Positions 37,207-47,383 of a DNA stretch of 63,932 bases are shown here, one piece after another. The stretch's first letter is position 1. Every line of letters begins with the position of its first letter. Both the position numbers and the translations under genes were made by a program. Source of the stretch: Enterobacter soli ATCC BAA-2102 (GTDB taxonomy: Bacteria > Pseudomonadota > Gammaproteobacteria > Enterobacterales > Enterobacteriaceae); NCBI RefSeq assembly GCF_001654845.1, contig NZ_LXES01000012.1, positions 1-63,932 of the forward strand, read 5' to 3'. The notes beneath the pieces are model-generated. The model made no database searches and had not been told where the DNA came from. It was given only the letters and a program-made list of their open reading frames with translations.

Positions 37207-38861
37207 CATTGCGGCAGATACTGCAAGTAAGCCAGACGCCCCTGAATATACAGGCTGTCCGGTTTTGGCAGCTTCAGGCGCTCAAGATCGTCGTTTTTCG
37301 ACAACAGGATCACCATCGAGATCCGCCCCTGCTGGCGATGTTCTTCCAGCCATTGCGGGAAATCGTCTTTGCCGACAAACCGGTCTTTCACATCCGGGTA
37401 GTCCAGCCCATAACGTAACTCACCGCTCTGACCATACAGAACGATATCGTTACGCTTGAGCTCCCATGCCAGGCCAGACGCGACGCCCACGTTGTTCGCC
37501 AGAACGAAACGGCTGTCCTGAAGCGGCTCACGTACGGTGTCCACCAGCGACTGCGGCTGTTTTGAATCCACCACCAGATTCGGGATAGCAAAGCCAATCA
37601 GCAGCGTCAGGCCAAGCGGACACAGTGCCGCCAGCCACCAGCGCTGCTGACTCTGACGCAGGGTAAACCAGCCCACAGCGGCCCAGATCAGGAAAGCCAC
37701 CACCGCGCAGAAGACTTTGTACAGCTCAACGGACGTCCAGACCGGGTGTTTTGACAGCCCCCACGGGGAAACCACCAGCGCCGCCACCACGCCGATCGCA
37801 CCAAACGCCAGGTTGATCCACCCGTTGATGCGCAGCACTTTGCCGCTCTTTTCCGCCACGGTGCAGGCGTAATGCGCCATCAGCATCGCCAGCGGTGCAA
37901 AGCACGGCAGGATATAGGTCGGCAGCTTCCCTTTGGCGATACTGAAGAACACCAGAGGCATAACCACCCAACCGAGCAGGTACAATCCGCCACCTTCGTC
38001 CTGTCGGCCACGCCAGCCCTGACGCAGGGCACCAGGCAACAAGGCCAGCCACGGCAGGCTTCCGGCAATCAGGAACGGAATGTAATACCAGAATGGCGCT
38101 TTGTGTTGGGCATCGCTCTGCGCAAAGCGCTGAATATGTTCAACCCAGAAGAAGTAGCGCCAGAAGTCCGGCTCACGGTGGGCAATTGCTAGCCCCCAGG
38201 GCAGAACAATAAGCACACAGCTGAGGATGGCCAGCCAGCCAAACAGCAGCACCTCTTTCCAGCGTTTCTGGGCAATCACCCACGGCAGCACGCCAATCAC
38301 CGGCACAGCAAGCGCCAGGAACCCTTTGGTCATCACCCCCATGCCACAGGCAAGCCCAAGCAGCACGTAGCCGCCCGCTTTACCGGCGAAGGTTTTCGCC
38401 TGCGCTGCCAGCCAGAAGCTGCACATTGCCGACACCAGCCAGAGTGTGATAATCGGATCCAGCACCGCATACGTACCGATGCCATACACCAGGAAGAGGG
38501 TTAAGAAGATAACGCCCGAAAGCAAGGCGACGCGTTTATCGCGCCAGATGCGCCATGCCAGCCAGATCACCATCAGCGCCGCCAGCCCGGTGGAGAATAT
38601 CGCTCCCGCGCGCACGGCAAAGTTGGTATGGCCAAACAGCATCTGCCCGATACTGTTAACCCAGTATCCGGCTATCGGTTTTTCAAAGTAGCGAAGTCCC
38701 AGGAAGTGAGGGACGACCCAGTCCCCTGATGCCAGCATTTCACGGCTAATTTCCGCGTAGCGCGTCTCATCAGGCTGCCATAACAGGCGGATATCGACGG
38801 GAATAAGGTAGTAAATGACAAACAGTGCGAAAAGCGCAAAGCCATAACGGGCTGCTTTCAT
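37206..38861 (-). CDS. arnT: Lipid A L-Ara4N transferase ArnT
   Basis: Inner-membrane glycosyltransferase (PMT/GT83 fold) that moves L-Ara4N from undecaprenyl phosphate to lipid A, lowering the negative charge and giving polymyxin resistance. The 551-residue protein has the expected membrane segments and the catalytic first loop [17 protein letters not shown] with the conserved Asp-Glu. It overlaps arnD by four bases. Confidence 0.95.
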   Translation of the reverse strand: MKAARYGFALFALFVIYYLIPVDIRLLWQPDETRYAEISREMLASGDWVVPHFLGLRYFEKPIAGYWVNSIGQMLFGHTNFAVRAGAIFSTGLAALMVIWLAWRIWRDKRVALLSGVIFLTLFLVYGIGTYAVLDPIITLWLVSAMCSFWLAAQAKTFAGKAGGYVLLGLACGMGVMTKGFLALAVPVIGVLPWVIAQKRWKEVLLFGWLAILSCVLIVLPWGLAIAHREPDFWRYFFWVEHIQRFAQSDAQHKAPFWYYIPFLIAGSLPWLALLPGALRQGWRGRQDEGGGLYLLGWVVMPLVFFSIAKGKLPTYILPCFAPLAMLMAHYACTVAEKSGKVLRINGWINLAFGAIGVVAALVVSPWGLSKHPVWTSVELYKVFCAVVAFLIWAAVGWFTLRQSQQRWWLAALCPLGLTLLIGFAIPNLVVDSKQPQSLVDTVREPLQDSRFVLANNVGVASGLAWELKRNDIVLYGQSGELRYGLDYPDVKDRFVGKDDFPQWLEEHRQQGRISMVILLSKNDDLERLKLPKPDSLYIQGRLAYLQYLPQ

Positions 38862-39760
38862 GATACCGGGCTCACGGTTTGTTGATAGCCAAGCCAGCCT
38901 TCCCGGCCAGCCATTTCTTTACGAACAATTTTGCCTACAGGCAATGTACTGAGGTCGTCAGGCAGCAGTTCGCTGAGTGGGCAAAACTGAATACCTTCCT
39001 CTGCGGCCATCGTCAGCAGCGCATCAAAATCATGCTGATACGCAATCCCTTCCACTTCGGCGTGGATGGTATACACCGGCGTACCGGTATCACGATGAAT
39101 GCAGTCCAGAATGTAACGGTTAAAGCCCTCGGCAGTCACCTCGCGCCCCACCACTTCATCCCAGGTCGGAAGCGTTACCGGAATCTGCACGGTGCCGAAC
39201 ATGTTTTCACCCAGCTGCGGTAAAAACGGTCCGCTGCCGCGACAGTCGCTGTTATAGCGAAACGCGAATGGCTGTTTAGCTTTCACCACGCGCTGATCCG
39301 CCCGCCAGCCTGCCACCGCAGAGCACTGCACCGGTTTACAGGTAATGGCTTCCAGCTCCATCATACCGCGTTCAACCTCACGGCCCAGACGTGGGATATC
39401 CCACACCCCGGCCCAGGCCTGCCACGCATGATGATCCCAGGCATGTAGCCCCACCTCATGCAAACGCGATGCTTCGCGGATAATGTCTTCATTACCCGCG
39501 CCGATGCGCCTGCCAGGCCAGGCGGTGCCGGCCAGCAAAATATCCCAGCCGTAGAGCGATGCTGCGCGTGAGCGCAGCATTTTGAACAGGAACGCCGGTT
39601 TAATCAGACGCCATAAATGGCGTCCCATGTTATCCGGCCCCACGCTGAAGAAGATACTGGAGCGCACATCATGCTTGCCCAGTAACTCCAGCAGTTTGGG
39701 CACGCCGTCACGCGTGCCACGGAAGGTGTCGACGTCTATACGTAAGCCGACTTTTTTCAT
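38858..39760 (-). CDS. arnD: 4-deoxy-4-formamido-L-arabinose-P-undecaprenol deformylase ArnD
   Basis: Polysaccharide-deacetylase-fold enzyme that removes the formyl group from the undecaprenyl-linked sugar, a step that makes the pathway irreversible. The N-terminal metal motif is [17 protein letters not shown] and the histidine motif is [12 protein letters not shown]. The 300 residues are close to the family's 296. It overlaps arnA by four bases. Confidence 0.94.
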   Translation of the reverse strand: MKKVGLRIDVDTFRGTRDGVPKLLELLGKHDVRSSIFFSVGPDNMGRHLWRLIKPAFLFKMLRSRAASLYGWDILLAGTAWPGRRIGAGNEDIIREASRLHEVGLHAWDHHAWQAWAGVWDIPRLGREVERGMMELEAITCKPVQCSAVAGWRADQRVVKAKQPFAFRYNSDCRGSGPFLPQLGENMFGTVQIPVTLPTWDEVVGREVTAEGFNRYILDCIHRDTGTPVYTIHAEVEGIAYQHDFDALLTMAAEEGIQFCPLSELLPDDLSTLPVGKIVRKEMAGREGWLGYQQTVSPVS

Positions 39761-41739
39761 GATGTCTGTTCCGACAGCTCCACAGTGCGCAGGAAGAAAT
39801 CGAGCGTTTCATCGATGGTCTGTTCCATCTTCACTTCCGGCGTCCAGTTCAGGCAGCGCTTAGCGTTACGGATGCTTGGCTTACGGTGCTCAACGTCCTG
39901 ATAGCCTTTACCGTAGTAGCTGCTGCTTTCCACTTCACGGAAGCCCGCAAACGGCGGGAACTGGTCACGCAGTGGGTGGCGCTCGAAGCTTGCCAGCAGC
40001 ATCTCAGCCAGTTCACGAATGCTGGCTTCGTTTTCCGGGTTACCGATGTTGATGATTTCACCGTTGCAGCGGCCATCTTTGTTTTCGATGATGCGGAACA
40101 GCGCTTCGATACCGTCAGAGATATCGGTAAAGCAACGCTTCTGTTTACCGCCTTCGATCAGTTTGATTGGAGAGCCTTCGACCAGGTTCAGGATCAGCTG
40201 AGTGATCGCACGCGAGCTACCGATGCGCGCGGCATTCAGGTTATCCAGACGCGGCCCCATCCAGTTGAACGGACGGAACAGGGTAAAGCGCAGGCCTTCT
40301 TTCTCGCCGTATGCCCAAATCACGCGGTCCAGCAGCTGTTTGGACACAGAGTAGATCCAGCGTTGCTTGTTGATTGGGCCAACCACCAGGTTAGAGGTGT
40401 CTTCGTCGAAGTTTTTGTCCGTACACATGCCATACACTTCAGACGTGGACGGGAAGATGATGCGCTTATCGTATTTCACGCAGTCGCGGATGATCTTCAG
40501 GTTCTCTTCGAAGTCCAGCTCGAACACGCGCAGCGGGTTACGGGTGTATTCAATCGGAGTCGCGATCGCCACCAGCGGCAGCACCACATCACATTTCTTG
40601 ATGTGGTATTCGATCCATTCGGAATGGATGCTGATATCCCCTTCAACGAAGTGGAAGCGCGGGTTGGTCAGGAAACGGCTGATCGCATCAGAGCCGATAT
40701 CCAGGCCATAGATTTCATAGTTGTCGTCTTTCAGCAAACGTTCGGTCAGGTGGTTACCGATAAAGCCGTTTACACCGAGGATCAGCACGCGGGTGCGGCG
40801 TTTGATGGCTACAACCGGTGCGCTGGTGATAATTGCGCCCGCAACCAGACCCAGGGATTGCGCCAGCTGCGCGCCCTGAACGTATACGCCGTTGTCAGTT
40901 TGACCGGTCAGAATTTCCAGCGCCTGCTCGCCGCAGCTCACCACCAGCGGGGAAACAGAGACAACCGTGCCCGGTTTTGCTGCCGGAATGTCGTCACGTA
41001 CGCGAGATTTCCAGACAATAAATTTGCTGACGCCCGCGAAGCTGTACGCGCCCGGCCACGGGTCAGTGACCGCACGCACCAGGTTGTGCAGCTGACGCGC
41101 AGGTTTCGCCCAGTCCAGACGGCCATCTTCCGGGTTACGACGGCCAAAGCAACTTGCTTTGCTCTCATCCTGCGAGGTCTCTTTAAAGGAGCCCTGCTGG
41201 ATGGAAGGCAGCACATCGCGCAGCAGGTTTTGCGCAGCGCCACACAGTTTGTGATGCAGTTGCAGCGCGGTTTCATCGGCTTCGATAGCCACTTTTTGCT
41301 GGGCCACGATATTGCCCGCATCAGCGCGACGCACCATGCGATGCAGGGTCACGCCGGTTTCCGTTTCACCATTCACCAGCACCCAGTTCAGCGGCGCGCG
41401 GCCACGGTATGCTGGCAGCAGGGAGCCGTGCAGGTTAAACGCGCCTTTTGGCGCCAGGCTTAAGATGTCGTCGCTCAGCAGATTGCGATAATAGAAAGAG
41501 AAAATCACATCAGGAGAAAGCGCACGAATGCGGTCAACCCACAACGGATGGTTTACATCATCAGGGGCGTACACCGGGATGCCACGCTCTGCGGCAATAC
41601 GCGCCACGGAACCAAAGAAGTTATTTTCTCCGGCAGCGTCCGGGTGAGTGAAGATTGCAGCAATGTCATAACCCGCTTCCAGCAGGGCCAGCGTGCCCGT
41701 ACACCCCATATCGTGATAGGCAAATACAACAGCTTTCAT
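39757..41739 (-). CDS. arnA: Bifunctional UDP-L-Ara4N formyltransferase/UDP-GlcA dehydrogenase ArnA
   Basis: Two-domain cytosolic enzyme. The N-terminal 300 residues form the formyltransferase that uses 10-formyltetrahydrofolate ([19 protein letters not shown] carries the catalytic His). The C-terminal 350 residues form the NAD-dependent UDP-glucuronate decarboxylase ([15 protein letters not shown], then the [10 protein letters not shown] and [11 protein letters not shown] catalytic motifs). The length of 660 is the family norm. It overlaps arnC by four bases. Confidence 0.96.
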   Translation of the reverse strand: MKAVVFAYHDMGCTGTLALLEAGYDIAAIFTHPDAAGENNFFGSVARIAAERGIPVYAPDDVNHPLWVDRIRALSPDVIFSFYYRNLLSDDILSLAPKGAFNLHGSLLPAYRGRAPLNWVLVNGETETGVTLHRMVRRADAGNIVAQQKVAIEADETALQLHHKLCGAAQNLLRDVLPSIQQGSFKETSQDESKASCFGRRNPEDGRLDWAKPARQLHNLVRAVTDPWPGAYSFAGVSKFIVWKSRVRDDIPAAKPGTVVSVSPLVVSCGEQALEILTGQTDNGVYVQGAQLAQSLGLVAGAIITSAPVVAIKRRTRVLILGVNGFIGNHLTERLLKDDNYEIYGLDIGSDAISRFLTNPRFHFVEGDISIHSEWIEYHIKKCDVVLPLVAIATPIEYTRNPLRVFELDFEENLKIIRDCVKYDKRIIFPSTSEVYGMCTDKNFDEDTSNLVVGPINKQRWIYSVSKQLLDRVIWAYGEKEGLRFTLFRPFNWMGPRLDNLNAARIGSSRAITQLILNLVEGSPIKLIEGGKQKRCFTDISDGIEALFRIIENKDGRCNGEIINIGNPENEASIRELAEMLLASFERHPLRDQFPPFAGFREVESSSYYGKGYQDVEHRKPSIRNAKRCLNWTPEVKMEQTIDETLDFFLRTVELSEQTS

Positions 41740-42719
41740 GGGTGAATTTCCTCTTGAGATGCTTTGTGTTCCTGACGGACAACACGTTGAATAAAGTAGC
41801 GCGGACGTGCGCGAACATCGTTATAAATACGGCCGATGTACTCACCGAGTAAGCCCATCCCAACAAATTGGGCACCGATGAACATGAACAGTACGGCAAA
41901 CAGCATAAAGACCCCTTCCGCCGCCCACTGAGGGCCGAAGATCAGTCGCAACGCGACCAGCAGAACGGAAATCGCAAACCCGGCCAGCGCGATAACGCTG
42001 CCGAAAACGCTTAACAAACGCAGCGGCGTGGTGGTCAGGCAGGTGATCAGGTCATACATCAGGTTAATCAGGCGCATAAAGCTGTACTTCGATTCCCCGT
42101 GCTCGCGCTCTGCGTGCAGTACCGGAATTTCAGTCGCTCTGCGGGCAAAGGTATTAGCAAGAATAGGAATGAACGTACTGCGCTCGTGGCAATGCAGCAT
42201 GGCGTCAACGATGTGGCGACGGTAGGCGCGCAACATGCAGCCGTAATCGCCCATTGCTTTACCGGTCGTGCGCTGGATAAGACGGTTAATGGTGCGCGAC
42301 GCCAGCTTGCGGAACAGGCTGTCCTGGCGGTTCTGACGAACAGTGCCGACCACGTCATAGCCTTCATCAGCTTTCGCTACCAGGCGCGGGATCTCTTCCG
42401 GCGGGTTTTGCAGATCGGCATCCAGCGTGATGATCAGGTCGCCCGTTACATGGCTAAAGCCGGCCATAATGGCGGAGTGCTGACCATAGTTACGGTTAAG
42501 CAACACGGCAACGATGTGGCTTCCCTCAACCTCAGCGGCATCGGTAAGCATCTGAGCAGAATTGTCGCTGCTGCCATCATCTACCAGCAGAATTTCGTAG
42601 GCCTTGCCCATGGTTTCACAGGCAGCCGTGGTGCGGCGGATAAGTTCAGGCAGGCTCTCCTGCTCGTTGTAAACCGGGATTACGACTGAGACTTTTTGTA
42701 CAGGTGGTGCGCTGAACAT
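41736..42719 (-). CDS. arnC: Undecaprenyl-phosphate Ara4FN transferase ArnC
   Basis: Membrane-bound family 2 glycosyltransferase that loads formylated Ara4N on undecaprenyl phosphate. The GT2 start [15 protein letters not shown] is present, with the DD and [13 protein letters not shown] metal motifs and two C-terminal membrane segments ([23 protein letters not shown] and [24 protein letters not shown]). It has 327 residues. arnB ends one base before the start. Confidence 0.95.
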   Translation of the reverse strand: MFSAPPVQKVSVVIPVYNEQESLPELIRRTTAACETMGKAYEILLVDDGSSDNSAQMLTDAAEVEGSHIVAVLLNRNYGQHSAIMAGFSHVTGDLIITLDADLQNPPEEIPRLVAKADEGYDVVGTVRQNRQDSLFRKLASRTINRLIQRTTGKAMGDYGCMLRAYRRHIVDAMLHCHERSTFIPILANTFARRATEIPVLHAEREHGESKYSFMRLINLMYDLITCLTTTPLRLLSVFGSVIALAGFAISVLLVALRLIFGPQWAAEGVFMLFAVLFMFIGAQFVGMGLLGEYIGRIYNDVRARPRYFIQRVVRQEHKASQEEIHP

Positions 42720-42720
42720 A

Positions 42721-43860
42721 TCAATTTCCTGCTAGCTGATGGAGCGCGGTAATGACGCGCGTTGCGTCGTCATGCGTCATATCCGGGAAAAGAGGGAGTG
42801 AACAAATACGCGCGCTGTTCCATTCGGAGTTCGGGAGCGACACATCAGGGAAACGCTCGCGATAGTATTTTTGCGTATGGGCAGCACGGAAATGCAGGCC
42901 AGTACCAATGCCTTTTGCTTTCAGCGCGTCCATTAACGCGTCACGTGAGATCCCACATCGGGCTTCATCAACGCGAATGATAAACAGATGCCATGCATGG
43001 ACATGCGGCCAGGCCGGAATGCGCAGCGGCTCGAAAGGCGTATCCGCAAGCTCGGTCAGATAACGTTCAGCAATTTCGCGACGACGCGCGTTGGCTTCGC
43101 TCAATTTACCCAGTTGGACCAGCGCCAGCGCGGCGTTGATATCCGCGAGGTTGTACTTATAACCCGGAGAGATAACTTCCGCCTGTGGCGCACGTCCGTG
43201 AGTCTGGCGGTCATAGGCATCAACACCGAGCCCGTGGAACTTGAGGCTGCGAATGCGTTGCGCCAGTTGTTCGTCATCCGTCACCACTAATCCGCCTTCC
43301 GCGCAGGTCATGTTCTTGATCGCGTGGAAAGAGAAGATAGCGGTACCTTGCCAGCCAACATGGCGATTTTTGTAGTAAGTACCTGCTGCGTGGGCAGCAT
43401 CTTCAATCACAGGGATACCATGACGTTCGCTAATCGCGCGAACCGCATCGATATCAAAAGGTGCCCCCGCATAATGCACGGGGATGATAGCTTTGGTGCG
43501 TGGGGTAATCGCGGCTTCGATGGCTTCAGGCGTTACCATCAGCGTGTCTTTGTCGACATCGATCATCACGGGTGTTGCGCCCAGCAGCACAATCATATTG
43601 AGGGTCGACACCCAGGTTAAAGAAGGGGTAATGACTTCATCACCAGGACCAATGCCCATCGCCATCAGCGTGACGTGCATCCCAGCCGTTGCAGAGCAAA
43701 CCGCAATTGCATGGCGATTCCCCGTCAGCTTACAAAATGCTTCTTCAAGCTCCTGATTTTTCGGCCCTGTGGTGATCCAGCCCGACATCAAAACGTCCTG
43801 AAGCGCCGCAATTTCCTCAGCGCCCATCGACGGTCGCGAAAAAGGCAGAAAATCACTCAT
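42721..43860 (-). CDS. arnB: UDP-4-keto-pentose aminotransferase ArnB
   Basis: PLP-dependent aminotransferase of the DegT/DnrJ/EryC1 family that makes UDP-L-Ara4N from the 4-keto sugar using glutamate. The internal aldimine lysine is in [15 protein letters not shown]. The length of 379 residues is the same as in E. coli. It has an AAGGAAATT ribosome site. First gene of arnBCADTEF, with the promoter and a PmrA-like box upstream. Confidence 0.95.
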   Translation of the reverse strand: MSDFLPFSRPSMGAEEIAALQDVLMSGWITTGPKNQELEEAFCKLTGNRHAIAVCSATAGMHVTLMAMGIGPGDEVITPSLTWVSTLNMIVLLGATPVMIDVDKDTLMVTPEAIEAAITPRTKAIIPVHYAGAPFDIDAVRAISERHGIPVIEDAAHAAGTYYKNRHVGWQGTAIFSFHAIKNMTCAEGGLVVTDDEQLAQRIRSLKFHGLGVDAYDRQTHGRAPQAEVISPGYKYNLADINAALALVQLGKLSEANARRREIAERYLTELADTPFEPLRIPAWPHVHAWHLFIIRVDEARCGISRDALMDALKAKGIGTGLHFRAAHTQKYYRERFPDVSLPNSEWNSARICSLPLFPDMTHDDATRVITALHQLAGN

Positions 43861-43964
43861 TATTAATTTCCTTGCTGTATTAAAGGCGTCATCTTTTACT
43901 GCGCTGTCGTAATGGGCAGCTCAATGGGATCATGCAAGATAGATTTTAAATAAAGACCAAATAA

Positions 43965-43992
43965 AATTTAGTCGTTGCTTCACTTATGTCAA
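43965..43992 (-). promoter_or_regulatory. Candidate sigma-70 promoter for arnB
   Basis: On the minus strand a perfect TTGACA (43992-43987) and TAAATT (43970-43965) are 16 bases apart. They lie about 105 bases upstream of arnB in an AT-rich tract. Confidence 0.5.
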
Positions 43993-44026
43993 CAAACCAT
44001 CAACTAAGGCAAAGTAGTCTTCTTTT

Positions 44027-44043
44027 CTTAGGAAAAAATTAAG
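44027..44043 (-). promoter_or_regulatory. Candidate PmrA/BasR box for the arn operon
   Basis: Minus strand CTTAAT, five T, then CCTAAG matches the PmrA direct repeat (C/T)TTAA(T/G)-N5-(C/T)TTAA(T/G) with one mismatch. It is about 35 bases upstream of the candidate -35. PmrA control of arn is established in Salmonella and E. coli; this particular site is inference. Confidence 0.4.
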
Positions 44044-44224
44044 ACACAGCAAAATTACAATGAGACGAGCAAGAAGGGGGAGTGAAAAAACCGTTTATCA
44101 ACAGCAAGATAGATGAATTCTCTGCTTTTTTAATTTTTTTGTGATTATGCTCACGACAAATTACGGTTTTATTTCACTTGATTGCAGTGAAAATAATAAG
44201 AAAAGTAAATGAAATCTCAACCAA

Positions 44225-44280
44225 AATAAAAATCCCGGGTATTTCGCCTGAAAGACGAAATCACCCGGGAACTTTTTAAA
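44225..44280 (-). terminator. padC terminator
   Basis: On the minus strand TTCCCGGGTGATTTCGTC pairs with GGCGAAATACCCGGGA, a long stem with a small internal loop, followed by TTTTTATTTT. It lies 18 bases after the padC stop. Confidence 0.85.
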
Positions 44281-44297
44281 TAAGTGAATTGTCGCGC

Positions 44298-44804
44298 TTA
44301 GTTAAGATTAGCAGGGAAATCATCCGGCAATTCACTGGCAGCACAGGCAATCACCGAATCATTGTTCGCACCACAGTCCCGTACAAAGGTAATGGTCGCA
44401 AACTCATCAATCACTTCAGTAGGATACGCCGGCCCCTGGTCACGGTATGTATTCATCAGTGGGATATGATCATTCTGGAAACAGACCGTTTTTTCCGGGT
44501 TATTCATCACCCAGCGTGGGAAGAAAATCGTACCGTGGAAGAGTTTGTCGCCCAGATTCACAATCAGGCTAACATCCGTGCCGGTAGGTTCAGTCCAGGA
44601 GATTTTATAAATACTCTCACCCACCCTCACGATATACGCCTGCTGGTCTTTGACCCAACGGTTCGCCACGATGCCGCTGTGAATGCGGTAATCCAGTGTG
44701 GTGTCATTTTTCACGTAGATCTCGTAGTTCCAGCCATTGTCGTAGGTGTAGACCAGGTGTTTACCCACAAAACCGCTCAAATCATGTTTGTCGAAGGTGC
44801 TCAT
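44298..44804 (-). CDS. padC: Phenolic acid decarboxylase PadC
   Basis: Cofactor-free enzyme that decarboxylates p-coumarate, ferulate and caffeate to vinyl phenols, a detoxification of plant hydroxycinnamates. The 168 residues and conserved text (GKHLVYTYDNGWNYEIYVKN, DYRIHSGIVANRWVKDQ, YKISWTEPTGTDVSL, FFPRWV) match the PAD family, including the Tyr/Arg/Glu residues of the active site. A GAGGAGA ribosome site precedes the ATG. Divergent from a LysR gene, with a dyad between them, so the pair is probably one regulatory unit. Confidence 0.93.
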   Translation of the reverse strand: MSTFDKHDLSGFVGKHLVYTYDNGWNYEIYVKNDTTLDYRIHSGIVANRWVKDQQAYIVRVGESIYKISWTEPTGTDVSLIVNLGDKLFHGTIFFPRWVMNNPEKTVCFQNDHIPLMNTYRDQGPAYPTEVIDEFATITFVRDCGANNDSVIACAASELPDDFPANLN

Positions 44805-44851
44805 AATGTGTCTCCTCTGTTTTGATGAGACGATCGTACCCCTTCAAAAAA

Positions 44852-44890
44852 TGAATGAATAACGCTATGTTTGAATCAAATTCATTCAAA
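44852..44890. promoter_or_regulatory. Dyad operator between padC and the LysR gene
   Basis: Two nested inverted repeats are visible: TGAATGAAT (44852-44860) with ATTCATTCA (44880-44888), and TTTGAAT (44870-44876) with ATTCAAA (44884-44890). The second has the T-N11-A layout of LysR-type binding sites. It is placed to control padC and the regulator together. Confidence 0.6.
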
Positions 44891-44903
44891 TTTTAGATAC
44901 GTT

Positions 44904-45764
44904 ATGCACAAGACAACGCTGGAACAGTGGTCGTTACTGGAGAAGGTGGTAGAGCTTGGTAGCTTTGCCAAAGCGGCAGAAGAGACGGCCCGCAGCCAGT
45001 CCTCCGTGAGTTATAACCTGTCTTTATTGCAGGAGCGGCTGGGAGTCGCGCTTCTGGCGCCGGAAGGTCGACGTGCGGTATTAACCCCTGCCGGAGAATT
45101 ACTTCTCAACCAGGTAAAACCCCTGCTCAAGGCCTTTTCATATGTTGAAACACGAGCCGCAACGCTGCGCAACGGGGTGCGCACGCGGTTAGACCTGGTC
45201 GTGGACAACATTTTTCCGCGCCGCCGCCTGTTCGCCATTTTGCGCCAGTTCCAGCAAATTTACCCGCAGACACAGGTACGGCTGACGGAAGTGCTGGAAA
45301 ATGCCAGCTCAGATATCGTCAATAATGAAGCCGATGTCATGGTGTTAACCCGCCGTCAGGACATCACCGGGCTTGGCGAATGGTTGATGAACATTGATTT
45401 TGTTGCCGTCGCCCATCGCGATCACCCCTTATTTGCGCTCAATACACCGTTAAATGACGAGATGCTGCGTCCGTGGCCATTAATTCATATTGTAGATAAC
45501 CAGCCTGCCGCCAGCGCTGCCGGAGAGTCTTGGACATTTTCGACCATCGATGCCGCCATTGAGGCCGTGATGTATCAGGTGGGCTATGGCTGGCTGCCGG
45601 AAGAACGCATTCAGACCCAGCTTGAACAGGGCGTGCTAAAAATACTGCCGCTGAGCCACGGCACGCGCCGTGCCACGCCTCTGCATCTGATCGTGAAGCG
45701 TGCCCTGACGCCGCTGGACGAACAGGTTGAAACACTACTGCGCCTTTTTAGCCAACCCCGGTAA
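44904..45764 (+). CDS. LysR-family regulator divergent from padC
   Basis: LysR-type transcription factor of 286 residues. The N-terminal winged helix is SLLEKVVELGSFAKAAEETARSQSSVSYNLSLLQERLGVALL, followed by a ligand-binding domain with LRNGVRTRLDLVVDNIFPRRRL. I place the start at the ATG at 44904; a TTG at 44871 falls inside the operator. By position it most likely senses phenolic acids and activates padC, but that is inference: PadR-type repressors do this job in Gram-positives. The SDR gene follows 54 bases downstream on the same strand. Confidence 0.85.
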   Translation: MHKTTLEQWSLLEKVVELGSFAKAAEETARSQSSVSYNLSLLQERLGVALLAPEGRRAVLTPAGELLLNQVKPLLKAFSYVETRAATLRNGVRTRLDLVVDNIFPRRRLFAILRQFQQIYPQTQVRLTEVLENASSDIVNNEADVMVLTRRQDITGLGEWLMNIDFVAVAHRDHPLFALNTPLNDEMLRPWPLIHIVDNQPAASAAGESWTFSTIDAAIEAVMYQVGYGWLPEERIQTQLEQGVLKILPLSHGTRRATPLHLIVKRALTPLDEQVETLLRLFSQPR

Positions 45765-45818
45765 CCCCCAACTGCTACGCTTTAAGGTCTGAACTTTGAA
45801 AACCACGAGGAGCAGACA

Positions 45819-46613
45819 ATGAAAATTGATTTTACGGGGAAAGTTGCGCTGGTCACGGCCTCCACGGGCGGCATTGGTTTTGCCATTGCCAAAGGGCTGG
45901 CCGAAGGCGGCGCGGAAGTGATCATCAACGGGCGTAGCACCGAATCGGTCAATAACGGAATACAGCAACTCCAGCAGGCAGTGCCGGGTGTCCAGGTGCG
46001 GGCTGCCATTGCCGACCTCAGCGCCCCTGAAGGGGTTGAGTCCCTGCTGAAAGTCGCATCCAGTGTCGATATTCTGGTCAACAACGCCGGGATTTACGGC
46101 CCGCTGGATTTTTACGACACCGACGATGCCACCTGGGAGCGCTACTGGCAAACCAACGTGATGTCAGGTGTACGGCTCTCCCGCGCCCTGCTGCCGGGTA
46201 TGGTGCAAAAAGGCTGGGGTCGCGTGGTCTTCATTTCATCGGAATCGGCCTGCAATATTCCGGCTGATATGATCCACTATGGCGTGACCAAAACCGCGCA
46301 ACTCTCACTGGCGCGCGGCCTGGCGAAATTCGTGGCGGGAAGTGGCGTGACGGTGAACAGCGTGCTGCCAGGGCCAACGATCTCCGATGGCTTTGCTGAA
46401 ATGATGAAAGACGAAATCGAAAGGACCGGCAAATCGCTGGAACAGCTGGCGAAAGAGTTTGTGATGGCCAACCGCCCCAGCTCGGTTATCCAGCGCGCCG
46501 CATCGGTTGAAGAGGTGGCCAATATGGTGGTGTATGTCTGTTCAACGCAGGCTTCCGCCACCTCCGGCGCGGCATTACGCGTGGATGGCGGCGTGGTGGA
46601 CGATATTATCTGA
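45819..46613 (+). CDS. SDR-family oxidoreductase
   Basis: Short-chain dehydrogenase/reductase of 264 residues. The NAD(P)-binding loop is TASTGGIG (residues 13-20), NNAG is at 88-91, the catalytic serines are in FISSES near 140, and Y154/K158 lie in YGVTKTA. The first glycine of the usual TGxxxGIG is alanine (TASTGGIG), a known variant. The arginine in NGRSTES suggests NADP preference. A GAGGAG ribosome site precedes the ATG. The substrate is unknown; position next to padC hints at aromatic metabolism. Confidence 0.85.
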   Translation: MKIDFTGKVALVTASTGGIGFAIAKGLAEGGAEVIINGRSTESVNNGIQQLQQAVPGVQVRAAIADLSAPEGVESLLKVASSVDILVNNAGIYGPLDFYDTDDATWERYWQTNVMSGVRLSRALLPGMVQKGWGRVVFISSESACNIPADMIHYGVTKTAQLSLARGLAKFVAGSGVTVNSVLPGPTISDGFAEMMKDEIERTGKSLEQLAKEFVMANRPSSVIQRAASVEEVANMVVYVCSTQASATSGAALRVDGGVVDDII

Positions 46614-46618
46614 CTTGC

Positions 46619-47146
46619 TCAGGCCGAACTGCCTGCTACCCGGCGGGCAGTAATAAAGTGCTCTTGCCAGTAGTTGTCGGTCAACGCTGAAACCGTGACG
46701 CCCTGGCTGCTCGAAGCATGAATGAACAGGCTGTCACCGATATAGACGCCAACATGCTTACGGGTCGGGCTGGTCTGGAAAAACACCAAATCCCCGGCTT
46801 TTAAGCGATATTGCGCCACCTGCACACCGCGATGGATCTGCTCGCCCGTGGTGCGCGGCAGGTCAAGGTGCGCCGCATCGCTGAACAGATGTTGCATCAG
46901 CGCCGAGCAATCCACCCCGTGATGCGTGGTGCCGCCCCACTGATAGTGAGTCCCTTTCCACTTCTGATATTGATCAAGAATACGTGAGCGCAGCGGACCC
47001 GTTTCCTGATGCACCAGCGCAGCTTTCGCCGGAGAGGTCGCCAGCTCGCTGTTCATGGATAACATCGACGCGGGCAGTTGAAAACTAAAGGCAGAAAATG
47101 AAGCAAAACTTAACGAGAGTATTGAAATTAGCGATCTAAGAGTCAT
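46619..47146 (-). CDS. Exported NlpC/P60 cell-wall endopeptidase
   Basis: A 175-residue periplasmic peptidase of the NlpC/P60 (C40) family, expected to cut D-Glu/DAP bonds in peptidoglycan stem peptides. The signal peptide MTLRSLISILSLSFASFSAFS has no lipobox cysteine, unlike NlpC and MepS. The catalytic triad is Cys80 (GVDCSALMQHLF), His131 (KHVGVYIG) and His143 (FIHASS). The start at 47146 is set by the signal peptide; it has a poor ribosome site. The open frame runs up to 47632, but that part is antisense to the neighbouring gene. The gene ends five bases from the convergent SDR gene. Confidence 0.85.
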   Translation of the reverse strand: MTLRSLISILSLSFASFSAFSFQLPASMLSMNSELATSPAKAALVHQETGPLRSRILDQYQKWKGTHYQWGGTTHHGVDCSALMQHLFSDAAHLDLPRTTGEQIHRGVQVAQYRLKAGDLVFFQTSPTRKHVGVYIGDSLFIHASSSQGVTVSALTDNYWQEHFITARRVAGSSA

Positions 47147-47383
47147 ATCAAGAAAGAAGCAGTGAGTGAATTTTTCCTTACGCGTGGGGCCAATGTTCCC
47201 CCGAAATATCTTTCGATGTGGCGATAATATAGACAGCTCACTTTTTACCCAATCTTTATCGAAGCCAAAAATGGACTCACTTTCAGGTCGCAAGATTGAT
47301 AAAAAATGCACGTTACAGAAGGACTGACGGGGTAAAGCAGGTAAACTAATGAGCAGAATGTGTATTTCAGCTAAGACGTATTT

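Noticed and set aside
39886..41463. A 525-codon open frame antisense to arnA
   Set aside because: It mirrors the codon structure of arnA, has no ribosome site and no recognisable domain. arnA is clearly the real gene.
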